A DNA stretch of 63,512 nucleotides from Streptomyces sp. AC555_RSS877. Lineage in GTDB: Bacteria > Actinomycetota > Actinomycetes > Streptomycetales > Streptomycetaceae. The notes beneath the pieces are model-generated. The model ran no database searches. It saw only the letters and a list, made by a program, of their open reading frames with translations, and was not told where the DNA came from. The first letter of the stretch is position 1; each line of letters opens with the position of its first letter. Made by a program: the position numbers and the translations under genes. The stretch covers positions 1 to 63,512 of the forward strand of contig NZ_JAGMUK010000009.1 in assembly GCF_019049245.1 (NCBI RefSeq), read 5' to 3'. This document shows positions 31,522-39,507 of this stretch, piece after piece.

Positions 31522-32169
31522 GTGCACGACACCGCCGAGTCTGCCTACGAATGGCCCGCCTGTAGCCCCTGCGGGCGTGCACTGCGGCACGACGAACTCG
31601 GGCGGACCGGCTGCCGGCTCTGCCAGAGCCGCACCGACGAATTGCTCCGCAAGCTCCCCGGCGGCGACGGGCTCTACGCCAGGCTCGCCACGCGTCTCGT
31701 GCCTGGCCGGGGTGGTGACGGCTCGGTTGTGTCCGTATCCCGCACGCCGCCTCTCCCGCTCCGGCTGGAGCCGCTCTCCCTAATGGCCCGTGGCGGTGTC
31801 GTTACCGTCCTTCAGACGTGGCAGGTCGACTGGCACGAACAGCTCGGCTGGCGTCACCCGCGCTGGAATGGCGGCCTGCAGCAGCAGTTGGACCAGGCCG
31901 TCCACGCGCTGCGCCTAAACCTCGAATGGGCCGCCGCCAGCCACCCCGCATTCGGCGAGTTCGCGCAGGAAGTCGGCAGCCTGGTCCGGCAATGCGAACG
32001 CCAGATCACCGGAGAGCGCGCCGAACGGCCCGTCGCCGTCACCTGCCCCTGCGGAACCGTCCTCCGGATAACCATCTCCACACCCGGGGCCCGATGCCAG
32101 GGATGCAGCCAGCAGTACGCGCGCAGCGAGGTACTCGACCTGCCACTCGCCCAACGCGCCGCGGCGTGA
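31522..32169 (+). CDS. Protein with two zinc ribbons, putative regulator
   Basis: 215 residues from GTG 31522 with GAGGAG upstream. N-terminal ribbon CSPCG…CRLC (residues 14-36), central helical domain, and C-terminal ribbon CPCG…CQGC (residues 176-198). The layout suggests nucleic-acid or RNA-polymerase binding. It has its own operator-like region and sits just before the late gene block, so a late-gene activator is one possibility. Confidence 0.55.
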   Translation: MHDTAESAYEWPACSPCGRALRHDELGRTGCRLCQSRTDELLRKLPGGDGLYARLATRLVPGRGGDGSVVSVSRTPPLPLRLEPLSLMARGGVVTVLQTWQVDWHEQLGWRHPRWNGGLQQQLDQAVHALRLNLEWAAASHPAFGEFAQEVGSLVRQCERQITGERAERPVAVTCPCGTVLRITISTPGARCQGCSQQYARSEVLDLPLAQRAAA

Positions 32170-32182
32170 AACGCAACGGTGG

Positions 32183-32212
32183 TTGACAACTGACCTGCAC
32201 CGAAGCGATCCT
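32183..32212 (+). promoter_or_regulatory. Candidate promoter TTGACA-N18-GATCCT before the structural genes
   Basis: TTGACA (32183-32188), 18 bases, then GATCCT (32207-32212). The -35 is perfect and the -10 is weak. Transcription would start about 32219 and meet the hairpin at 32239 within about 20 bases. Confidence 0.45.
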
Positions 32213-32238
32213 GTGCTCACATGGAACTTCTGTCGCAA

Positions 32239-32262
32239 GGGCCACCCTGAACCGGGTGGCCC
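32239..32262 (+). terminator. Leader hairpin/attenuator before the HTH gene
   Basis: GGGCCACCC (32239-32247), loop TGAACC, GGGTGGCCC (32254-32262), followed by TTCGTC. It lies just downstream of a promoter-like sequence and upstream of the gene at 32288, so it may terminate upstream transcription or attenuate the late operon. Confidence 0.6.
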
Positions 32263-32287
32263 TTCGTCATGCACCAGGAGGTGCTCA

Positions 32288-32512
32288 ATGCCTCCAAAAC
32301 TCATCACCGCAGCTGACGCCGCCTACTACACCGGCCGGCCCGTCGGAACGATCTGGCGATGGGCGTCCGAAGGCCGCATCCACCGGTACGGACACGGCAG
32401 AGGCGCCCGGTACGACCTGGATGAACTCCCGGCAAAGACCGTCGACGAGTTCGGCGAAGTCCAGCTCGGTGACCCGCCGCCGCTTCCCGATCGCGTCCAC
32501 CGCGCCGCATAG
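32288..32512 (+). CDS. MerR/excisionase-like HTH protein
   Basis: 74 residues from ATG 32288 with CAGGAGGTG upstream. ITAADAAYYTGRPVGTIWRW, then EGRIHRYGHGRGARYDLDEL, is a classic HTH_17/MerR-type DNA-binding fold. A candidate excisionase or late regulator; position beside the late operon favours the latter. Confidence 0.65.
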   Translation: MPPKLITAADAAYYTGRPVGTIWRWASEGRIHRYGHGRGARYDLDELPAKTVDEFGEVQLGDPPPLPDRVHRAA

Positions 32513-32623
32513 CTCGGGGTGCCGGTCCGCGCCCCGACGTTCCGCCGCCCGCAACGTCCCCCCGTCACGGGCGGCGGGACAGCCAACCTCGCGCCACGCG
32601 GCGCACAGCCGTAGGGAGGCCGC

Positions 32624-33010
32624 GTGCCAGACAATCTTTCGAACACGGGCGAGAACCTCACCCTGGACTGGATTCTCGGCGTCGGTACGCCGACCAGGCC
32701 CACCACGCCCCTCAAAGTCGCCCTGGTCACCGCGAACGGCGACGACACCACAGCAGGCACGGAGGTCACCGGCGGCTCCTACGCCCGCCAGAACCTCTCC
32801 GTCGCAGCGGCCGTCAGTGGCTCCACCTCCAACTCCGCAGACCTGGTCTGGACGGGCCTGCCCGCGGCCACCGTCGTCGGCGTCGAAGTCTGGGACTCCG
32901 CGGGCACTCCCGTCCGCCTCTGGTACGGGGCCCTCTCCGCGTCCCGCACGGTGGCGGCCGGGGACGAACTCCAGCTCACCGCAGGGTCTCTGACGCTGTC
33001 GCTCGCATAG
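32624..33010 (+). CDS. Phage tail-fibre family virion protein
   Basis: 128 residues from GTG 32624. Matches a family of small actinophage tail-fibre proteins: an N-terminal NTGENLTLDWILG helix, GTEVTGGSYARQ, then beta-rich repeats ending LWYGALSASRTVAAGDELQL. First gene of a receptor-binding/tail appendage cassette. Confidence 0.7.
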   Translation: MPDNLSNTGENLTLDWILGVGTPTRPTTPLKVALVTANGDDTTAGTEVTGGSYARQNLSVAAAVSGSTSNSADLVWTGLPAATVVGVEVWDSAGTPVRLWYGALSASRTVAAGDELQLTAGSLTLSLA

Positions 33011-33020
33011 GGAGGCCAGC

Positions 33021-34133
33021 GTGCCCAGCCTCTCGACCCTCGTCGACAACTTCAACGCAGGCACGCTCGGCCCCGAGTGGGGCAACTCCTACGGCGGCAC
33101 CGCAGTCGTCGGCGGCAGGGCCCGCGTCCCCTGCACCACCGGATACGCCGGCTGCCAAACCGGCTACGCCTGGACCCTCGCCGGCGCCAGCTTCTTCGTG
33201 CAGGTGTCGACCGTCCCGGCCGCATCGACCGCGACCGCTGAGGCGTACTGCGCCGTCATGGTCCAAGGAACCGTTGAGGGGACGCGAGTCGGGTTCAGCA
33301 TCAACGCCGTCAGCGGCATGATCCGGTTCGTATCCGAGGTCGGCTACTGGGACGACGACGCCGTCCAACTCACCTACGACCCCGTCGCCCACCTGTTCGT
33401 GAGGCTCGGCGAGGACGGCACCAACCTCCTGTGGGACACCAGTCCCGACGGGACCACGTGGACCAACCGCAGGACGCTCGCCACCCCCGCATGGATCGAC
33501 ACCGACATCGACGTATGCGCCCTCGACATGAGCGCCCACCGCGACGCCGGCACCGCCGACTATGCCGAATTCGACCTGTTCAACACCCTGTCCAACGGCG
33601 CCGTGTGGACCGCCTCGTCCGCCCTCTCCGCACAGACCGCGCTCGGCGCAACAGCGCTCGTCACTGTCGACGCAGCAGCAGACCTGACCGCCGACAGCAC
33701 CCTCGCAGCCATCCCGGTCCTGTCCGCGCACGCGGCAGCCGCACTCACCGCGGAAGCGACCCTCACCGCTGACGTGGCATCCAGCGAGATCCCGGAGGTG
33801 GCCGCATTGTCCGCCGGAGACTGGGACCTGTACATCGAGCAAGGCGCCACATTCGTCCAGACGTACACCGTCACGGACGACCCCGAATTCACGTGGTCCG
33901 GCTGGACGGCACGGTCACAGATCCGCAGTGAGGCATCGGAGAACGGGGAGCTCCTCCTCGACCTCACCAGCTACCTGACCATCACCGGAGGCGAGATCCA
34001 GCTCGCCATTCCCGCATCAGTGACGGCGACACTGACCCGCAACGGGCGCTGGGACCTGGAAGTCGTGCAAGGCGCCACCGTCGTGCGGCTCCTCAACGGG
34101 CGGGCGATCGTGTCCCCGGAGGTGACCCGGTGA
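33021..34133 (+). CDS. Tail appendage protein with lectin-like and BppU-like domains
   Basis: 370 residues from GTG 33021. Residues about 5-190 look like a concanavalin/lectin-type beta sandwich (FNAGTLGPEWGN…). An Ala-rich linker covers about 195-260. The C-terminal 105 residues (DWDLYIEQGATFVQTYTV…RNGRWDLEVV…GRAIVSPEVTR) match the BppU-N type baseplate domain common in phages. Likely binds host surface sugar. Confidence 0.65.
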   Translation: MPSLSTLVDNFNAGTLGPEWGNSYGGTAVVGGRARVPCTTGYAGCQTGYAWTLAGASFFVQVSTVPAASTATAEAYCAVMVQGTVEGTRVGFSINAVSGMIRFVSEVGYWDDDAVQLTYDPVAHLFVRLGEDGTNLLWDTSPDGTTWTNRRTLATPAWIDTDIDVCALDMSAHRDAGTADYAEFDLFNTLSNGAVWTASSALSAQTALGATALVTVDAAADLTADSTLAAIPVLSAHAAAALTAEATLTADVASSEIPEVAALSAGDWDLYIEQGATFVQTYTVTDDPEFTWSGWTARSQIRSEASENGELLLDLTSYLTITGGEIQLAIPASVTATLTRNGRWDLEVVQGATVVRLLNGRAIVSPEVTR

Positions 34134-35332
34134 AGATCCAGGTCGCTGGCGAACGCCCCACCGACGCGGTCACTGTCAACGGCGGCCAGCAGTCCCGCAT
34201 CGTCACCGTCAGCGCTGGCCTCGTGTTCTCCGTCATGGGGCAGACCGGGGCCGTCACCGGCCTCGCGCTCACCGCGGACGTCGTCGCAGCACAGGAAGCC
34301 GCCGAAACCGACGCCACCGCCAAGGTCGCTGCGCACACGATCGCCACCGACCCGCACGGCGACCGGGCTTGGGCGTCCGGCCAGTTCCTCCCTCTCGCCG
34401 GCGGCACACTTTCAGGCGCGGTCACCACGACCGGGGCCGTCACCGGGGCGAGCTTCAACACCGACGGCACCGTCCGCTCGGCGAACTTCCGCACCCAGTC
34501 CGATACCGAGCACGCCCTCACCGTCTATCAGCGGGCCACCGGCACCTCGCCCGGCAGCGTCGCCCTGAACGTCATCTCCGACAAGCCAGGCGACTCCGCG
34601 ATGTGGCTAAGCGGCAAGGAATCCGCCCGCGGCACCCTGAAGATCGCCCACCTCAACCCCGGTGCCGGCGCCACCGCAGACGCCTCCGCGGCGGCCATCT
34701 CCATCGACCTGCAGCGCAACGGGCAAGGCGGCACCGCCGCGCAGGGCATCTTCCTCACCTCGACCGAGGGCCCCACCACCGGCCGACTGCTGGTCCTGCG
34801 GAACTCGGACCCGGCCACCACGGACGACTTCGTCGTCAACTCCGCAGGCCTGACCGGCATCCGCATCCCCGTCGGTAACACCCCGGCCGCAGCGCTCGAA
34901 GTCCGGCAGCGGGACACGGCCACGGTCGGTCTCCTCGTGCAAGGCGCCGCCTCGACGGCGCAACCGTTGTTCCAGGTGAAGACGTCCGGTGGGACGGCGA
35001 CGCTGGAAGTCGGCACGTCCGGGGCAATCGTCACGAGGGCTGTTGCCTTCCTCACCGGTGCCCTCCAGCTGGGATCCACCAGCAGCGACTTCGGCGGATC
35101 CGGCGGCGTCGTCATCTCGATGAAGGACGCCACCACCGCGCCGACGACGAACCCGACCGGCGGCGTCATCGCCTACAGCCAGGGCGGGGTTTTCAAGGTC
35201 CGTAACGCGGCAGGCGTCGTCTTCGACACCACCCGGCGCACCGTAACCGGGGCGAAGGGCGGCAATGCAGCGCTCACCAGCCTCCTCACGCAGCTCGCCA
35301 CGATCGGGCTCATCACCGACAGCACCACCTAA
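34130..35332 (+). CDS. Tail fibre protein
   Basis: 400 residues from GTG 34130 (GTGA overlap). Repeating beta segments with phage-fibre features, such as FLPLAGGTLSGAVTTTGAVT at residues 86-105, and Ser/Thr/Gly-rich strands to the C-terminus, which ends in a short helix. Probably a trimeric fibre. Confidence 0.65.
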   Translation: MKIQVAGERPTDAVTVNGGQQSRIVTVSAGLVFSVMGQTGAVTGLALTADVVAAQEAAETDATAKVAAHTIATDPHGDRAWASGQFLPLAGGTLSGAVTTTGAVTGASFNTDGTVRSANFRTQSDTEHALTVYQRATGTSPGSVALNVISDKPGDSAMWLSGKESARGTLKIAHLNPGAGATADASAAAISIDLQRNGQGGTAAQGIFLTSTEGPTTGRLLVLRNSDPATTDDFVVNSAGLTGIRIPVGNTPAAALEVRQRDTATVGLLVQGAASTAQPLFQVKTSGGTATLEVGTSGAIVTRAVAFLTGALQLGSTSSDFGGSGGVVISMKDATTAPTTNPTGGVIAYSQGGVFKVRNAAGVVFDTTRRTVTGAKGGNAALTSLLTQLATIGLITDSTT

Positions 35333-35357
35333 CCCGCACCCCGAAAGGCCCGCGCCC

Positions 35358-35609
35358 ATGGCCGACGAACAGACAAAGGCCGCTTGGAACCCCGAGGATC
35401 ACGCGGGGCACGGCAGCCCGTGCGAGCGCAGTCCGGACGGATCCTGTGCCGAGCCGAAGCCTGAACCCATCGTCGAGGCGTATCGCACGATCGCCGAGCA
35501 CGAGCGGCAGCAGGACGAAGCGTGCCGCGCCGAGATCGAGCAGGTCCTCGCCAAGTACGGGCGCAAGCTCGTCGTCACCCAGCCGCAGATCACGATCGTC
35601 CCGACGTAG
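35358..35609 (+). CDS. Unknown small protein in the fibre cassette
   Basis: 83 residues from ATG 35358. Acidic N-terminus with CERSPDGSCAEP, then a helix (YRTIAEHERQQDEACRAEIE) and a strand. No family recognised. Confidence 0.5.
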   Translation: MADEQTKAAWNPEDHAGHGSPCERSPDGSCAEPKPEPIVEAYRTIAEHERQQDEACRAEIEQVLAKYGRKLVVTQPQITIVPT

Positions 35610-35618
35610 GAGACCGTC

Positions 35619-35945
35619 ATGCCCCGTACCGCCATCGCTGCCACGCAGGCATCCCGCGCCGGAACCGTCCTCCCCGCAGCGACCGCCGGAGACGTCACCA
35701 ACGGCAACAGCGTCACCAACGACGGCCGCGTCGTTCTTGTCGTCAAGAACACCGGGGCGAGCAGTCGCACCATCACCTTCCAGACCGCGCGCACCGTCGA
35801 CGGCCTCACCGCACCCGTCCGCTCCGAGTCCATCCCCGCGGGCGAGACGCAGATCTTCGGGCCCTTCTCGCCGAACGACTACGGCGACACCCTCGGCTTC
35901 AACGTCGACAACGCCGAACTGACGGTCAACGTCATCCGCGTCTGA
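35619..35945 (+). CDS. Beta-sandwich virion protein, decoration-like
   Basis: 108 residues from ATG 35619 with GGAG upstream. Fits small actinophage structural proteins with NDGRVVLVVKNTGASSRTI, then SIPAGETQIFGPFSPNDYG and an end strand. Similar proteins are annotated as minor capsid or decoration proteins; its position here is by the fibre genes. Confidence 0.6.
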   Translation: MPRTAIAATQASRAGTVLPAATAGDVTNGNSVTNDGRVVLVVKNTGASSRTITFQTARTVDGLTAPVRSESIPAGETQIFGPFSPNDYGDTLGFNVDNAELTVNVIRV

Positions 35946-35972
35946 CCAGCCTCAACCCGCAGAGGAACCCGC

Positions 35973-36320
35973 ATGGCCCGCATTCAGATCCTCGAACTGC
36001 CCACCGAGCACCGCGGCGACGACACGATCACCCCATTCGCCCTCGTCATCGACCGAGCCGAATCCTCACTGATGGACCCTGAGGGACCGACGCTGAAGGC
36101 CATGCAGTCGAACCTCGCCGAGCGACTCGGCGCCCGCGCCGTGCTCATCTTCGAGGAGACCATCGAGATCCCCGCCAACGAGGTGCCCGTCGATCCCGAC
36201 GGATACCCGCTGAAGATCCGCGTCGAAGGCGACTTCGAGACGTTCCACGAGCAGGTCCAGGACGAGATCCGCAAGGCGCAGGCCGAGATGGGTGGCGCGG
36301 GCCTGCGACGGTCCGTCTAG
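35973..36320 (+). CDS. Unknown protein of the structural region
   Basis: 115 residues from ATG 35973 with GAGGAA upstream. Beta-alpha composition, starting ARIQILELPTEHRGDD and ending in a helical segment (FHEQVQDEIRKAQAEMGG). Found in a virion-gene context; function unknown. Confidence 0.6.
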   Translation: MARIQILELPTEHRGDDTITPFALVIDRAESSLMDPEGPTLKAMQSNLAERLGARAVLIFEETIEIPANEVPVDPDGYPLKIRVEGDFETFHEQVQDEIRKAQAEMGGAGLRRSV

Positions 36321-36502
36321 TCCTGGAACGAGCCGTCCCTGCGGCGCTGATGGCGGCCCATCATGTGCTTGCACTGAGGGCAGCACTTCAAGAACACAGG
36401 CTTGATCAACCAGGCCAAGCAGACGAAGTACAGCGTGTGACGCCCCATCCGAGCGATCCACGACATCGTGCACGTCTGACAATCACGGCAACCACTGGCC
36501 AT
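36317..36502 (-). CDS. Small membrane/zinc protein on the opposite strand
   Basis: 61 residues from ATG 36502 with GAGGAG 5 bases upstream. N-terminal CRDCQTC, a hydrophobic segment (LYFVCLAWLIKPVFL), then CCPQCKHMMGRHQRRRDGSF. The CxxC…CPxC…H pattern around a hydrophobic stretch is typical of a small Streptomyces family whose function I do not know. It is the only leftward gene inside the structural half. Confidence 0.65.
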   Translation of the reverse strand: MASGCRDCQTCTMSWIARMGRHTLYFVCLAWLIKPVFLKCCPQCKHMMGRHQRRRDGSFQD

Positions 36503-36615
36503 GTCATTCTCCTCATCACGCACGCGCGCCCATACGCGCGAGGAACAGATGTGATCAGGTAATGGAGATCAACACGGGTTGAGTGACACACCTGTTACGC
36601 ACTGGGAGGAACGCT

Positions 36616-37005
36616 GTGCCAACAGCACCACCCACACGATGCTCACTCCCCGAATGCCATGACCTCGCAACCCAACGAGGCAGATGCGATGACCATCAGC
36701 CCCAAGCATGGCGAGGCAGACCATCACCCCAAGAGCGCTACGGCATGAGCAGCGGCACCATGCGCGCACTCAAAGCCAAGGTCACAGCACGCGACAACGG
36801 CTGCTGCTACGTCTGCGGAGGCGAAGACGCCGACGAACTGGAACACAAGATCCCAGTGAGCCAAGGCGGAGCAGCGCGCGACCTCAACAACCTCGGACTG
36901 ATCCACTCCGAGCCCTGCCATCGCGAGAAAACCGCACGCGAAGCAGCAGAAGGATCAAGGCGGGCGAGGGCCAAGAGGAACGAACGGCCTGCTCAGGGCG
37001 GGTAG
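36616..37005 (+). CDS. HNH endonuclease, packaging associated
   Basis: 129 residues from GTG 36616 with GGGAGGA 6 bases upstream. N-terminal zinc pair CSLPECHD…GRC. The HNH core has CYVCGG, LEHKIPVSQGG (His of the first motif), DLNNLGLIH and CHREKTAREA. HNH proteins encoded beside terminases assist genome cutting in many cos phages. Confidence 0.85.
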   Translation: MPTAPPTRCSLPECHDLATQRGRCDDHQPQAWRGRPSPQERYGMSSGTMRALKAKVTARDNGCCYVCGGEDADELEHKIPVSQGGAARDLNNLGLIHSEPCHREKTAREAAEGSRRARAKRNERPAQGG

Positions 37006-37010
37006 GGGAG

Positions 37011-37036
37011 TCAAAATCGCGGGTCAAGATCGCTGG
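37011..37036. repeat. Tandem 13-mers upstream of terminase (possible cos/pac element)
   Basis: TCAAAATCGCGGG (37011-37023) followed directly by TCAAGATCGCTGG (37024-37036), 11 of 13 identical, in the gap between HNH and small terminase genes. The location is where cos or pac recognition sites commonly lie; the role is inferred. Confidence 0.35.
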
Positions 37037-37091
37037 GGGACCGACGCGGCCAGTGAAAAAGACCTGGACTCAGAATCTGGGATAGGGGGTC

Positions 37092-37553
37092 GTGATCATG
37101 GCCCGTACTGCGCAGCCTGCGGCTCTCAAACTCCTGAAGGGTCAGGGCGCCGGCAAGGACTCTGGCGGGCGGCAGGTCAACGTAGGGCCAGCGTTCAAGC
37201 GGGTTCCGCCTCAGCCTCCGGAGTGGCTGTCCGAGGAGGCGGCTGCCGAGTGGGCGCGGGTGGTGCCGGGTCTTTCGCGGCTGGATCTGTTGAAGCCTGA
37301 GGATCGTGCCGGCTTGGCGGCGTACTGCGAGGCGTGGGCTGTGTTCCGTGAGGCGACGGAGACGGTGCAGCGTGAGGGGCTGACGATCGAGGCCCGGCAG
37401 GGAACGCTCGCCCATCCGGCGGTCGGGATCGCTCGGGCCGCGGGCCGTGAGATGCGGTCCTGGGCCGGGCATTTCGGGCTGACTCCGTCGACGGAGCAGG
37501 CCCTCGCGAGGGGGGCCGACGATGGCGGCGAGGACGACAACCCGTTCGCGTAA
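37092..37553 (+). CDS. terS: Terminase small subunit, P27 family
   Basis: 153 residues from GTG 37092 (ATG 37098 is an alternative). Matches the P27-type small terminase: ALKLLKGQGAGKD N-terminus, helix PEWLSEEAAAEWARVVPGLS, then LTIEARQGTLAHPAVGIARA, and an acidic tail ending DDNPFA. Recognises phage DNA for packaging with TerL, whose gene overlaps its last 32 bases. Confidence 0.85.
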   Translation: MIMARTAQPAALKLLKGQGAGKDSGGRQVNVGPAFKRVPPQPPEWLSEEAAAEWARVVPGLSRLDLLKPEDRAGLAAYCEAWAVFREATETVQREGLTIEARQGTLAHPAVGIARAAGREMRSWAGHFGLTPSTEQALARGADDGGEDDNPFA

Positions 37554-39273
37554 GAGGCCGACGGCTGGCGTGGATGCGGCGGAGTTGGAGCGGCTGAAGC
37601 TGGCTCCGGAGATCGCCTGGTATCTGAACGATCGCGGGATTCCGCTGCCGGACTGTCCGCCGCTGGTGCAGACGCCGTCTCCGGGTGAGGCGCCGGGGGC
37701 GGTGTTCGATGCGGAGCGCGTCGACAAGGTGCTGAACGCGTTTTCGAAGCTGCGGCACACGCAAGGTCAGTGGGCGGGGCAGCCGCTGAAGCCGGATCCG
37801 TGGCAGGTCGCCTATGTCCTGGCGCCGGTGTTCGGCTGGGTTCGCTGGGATGAGGACGCCGACTCCTACGTGCGGATCGTGCGCGAGCTGTATGTGGACG
37901 TGCCGCGCAAGAACGGCAAGTCGACGCTGGCCGGCGGGCTTGCGATCTACATGACGTGCGCGGATGGCGAGCAGGGCGCGCAGGTCATCACGGCGGCGAC
38001 GACGAAGGAGCAGGCCGGGTTCGTCTTCGAGCCGGTGAAGAAGCTCGCCGAGGCGGCGCCCGCGCTGAAGAAGCACGTCCTGCCGCTGAAGGACAAGATC
38101 CTGCACAAGCGGTCCGGCTCCTACTTCAAGCCGATCGCATCGGTGGCGGGCGCCCAGCACGGCGCGAACATTCACTGCGCGATCGTCGACGAGCTGCACG
38201 AGCACAAGACGCCCGAGCTGGTCGAGACGATCGAGACAGGTACCGGTTCGCGCCGACAGCCGCTCGTCGTGATCATCACGACGGCGGACTCCGGGAAGCG
38301 CGAGTCGGTGTATGACCGCAAGCGCAAGCGGGTCGAGCAGCTGTCGCGCAGGGTGTTCGCGGCCCCGTCGGTGTACGGGGTGGTGTGGGCGGCGGAGAAG
38401 GACGACGACCCGCACGTCGAGGCGACGTGGCGCAAGGCGAACCCGGGCTACGGGGTGTCGCCGACCCGGTCGTACCTGCAGGCCAAGTCGGATGAGGCCA
38501 AGCAGTCTCCGGCGGATCTGGCGAAGTTCCTGCGCCTGCACTTGGGGCGCCGGACGAAGCAGGAGACGAAGTATCTGACGCTGGAGTCGTGGAACCGTAA
38601 CGCTGGCATGGTCGATGAGGCGAAGTTGGCCGGCCGCGAGGCGTATGGCGGGCTCGATCTGGCCGCGACCAGCGACCTGTGCGCGCTGTGCTGGCTCTTT
38701 CCAGACGATGAGCGCGGCGGCTTCGATGCTCTGTGGCGGCTGTGGACGCCGGAGGACAACGTCGCGGCCCTGGACCAGCGGACGGCCGGTTCGGCGTCCG
38801 TGTGGGTGCGTGAGGGCCTGCTGGTGACCACGCCGGGCAACGTCGCGGACTACGACTACATCCAGTTGCAGATCGAGCGGGACATCGACACCTTCGATGT
38901 CCGCTCAGTGGGCTTCGACCCGTGGTCGGCGGTCCCGCTGACGAACGAGCTGGCCAAGTCCGAGGCGCCGATGGTGAAGGTTCGGCAGGGCTTCGTCACG
39001 ATGTCGCCGCCGTTGAAGGAGCTGCAGCGGCTGCTGCTGAAGGGCACGCCAGAGGCGCCGCAGCTGCGGCACGGCGGGAATCCGGCGGTGGCGTGGATGG
39101 TCGACAACCTCGCGGTGGCAATGGACCCGGCCGGGAACGTGAAGCCGGACAAGGCGCGCAGCGCGGAGAAGATTGACGCCGTGTCTGCGCTGGTGACGGC
39201 GCTGTCTGAGGCGATGGCCCGCGAGCCCGTACAGAAGAGCGCTTACGAGGACGGCGACCTCGAGGTCGTGTGA
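37522..39273 (+). CDS. terL: Terminase large subunit
   Basis: 583 residues from ATG 37522. N-terminal packaging ATPase with Walker A-like VPRKNGKST (127-135) and Walker B IVDE (221-224), and motif III near VIITTADSG. The C-terminal nuclease half begins about residue 370 with GGLDLAATSDL. Typical Terminase_1 of HK97-like phages. Cuts and pumps DNA into the prohead through the portal. Confidence 0.93.
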   Translation: MAARTTTRSRKRPTAGVDAAELERLKLAPEIAWYLNDRGIPLPDCPPLVQTPSPGEAPGAVFDAERVDKVLNAFSKLRHTQGQWAGQPLKPDPWQVAYVLAPVFGWVRWDEDADSYVRIVRELYVDVPRKNGKSTLAGGLAIYMTCADGEQGAQVITAATTKEQAGFVFEPVKKLAEAAPALKKHVLPLKDKILHKRSGSYFKPIASVAGAQHGANIHCAIVDELHEHKTPELVETIETGTGSRRQPLVVIITTADSGKRESVYDRKRKRVEQLSRRVFAAPSVYGVVWAAEKDDDPHVEATWRKANPGYGVSPTRSYLQAKSDEAKQSPADLAKFLRLHLGRRTKQETKYLTLESWNRNAGMVDEAKLAGREAYGGLDLAATSDLCALCWLFPDDERGGFDALWRLWTPEDNVAALDQRTAGSASVWVREGLLVTTPGNVADYDYIQLQIERDIDTFDVRSVGFDPWSAVPLTNELAKSEAPMVKVRQGFVTMSPPLKELQRLLLKGTPEAPQLRHGGNPAVAWMVDNLAVAMDPAGNVKPDKARSAEKIDAVSALVTALSEAMAREPVQKSAYEDGDLEVV

Positions 39274-39284
39274 GAGGGGTTGCC

Positions 39285-39506
39285 GTGTTCGGGTGGTTTC
39301 CGTGGCGCCGCACTGCGGTCCGCAAGCGTGTGATCGTCAACCTGGGCGACAAGGCGTTCGCGGGCATTTTGTGGGCGAAACGCGGTTCGCTGCTGGTGTT
39401 GAAGGACGCGGTGCTGATGCAGCACGGCGCTGCGGACACTCCGCTCGACGGCGAAGTCATCGTCGAACGGTCGAAGGTGGACTTTATTCAGGTGGCGGGG
39501 GGCTGA
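39285..39506 (+). CDS. Small protein between terminase and portal
   Basis: 73 residues from GTG 39285 (AGAGGGG upstream); GTG 39270 is an alternative. FGWFPWRR, then beta-rich VIVNLGDKAFAGILW…SLLVLKDAVL, resembling a small Sm-like barrel. A gene of this kind often lies between terL and portal in actinophages; function unknown. Confidence 0.6.
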   Translation: MFGWFPWRRTAVRKRVIVNLGDKAFAGILWAKRGSLLVLKDAVLMQHGAADTPLDGEVIVERSKVDFIQVAGG

Positions 39507-39507
39507 C

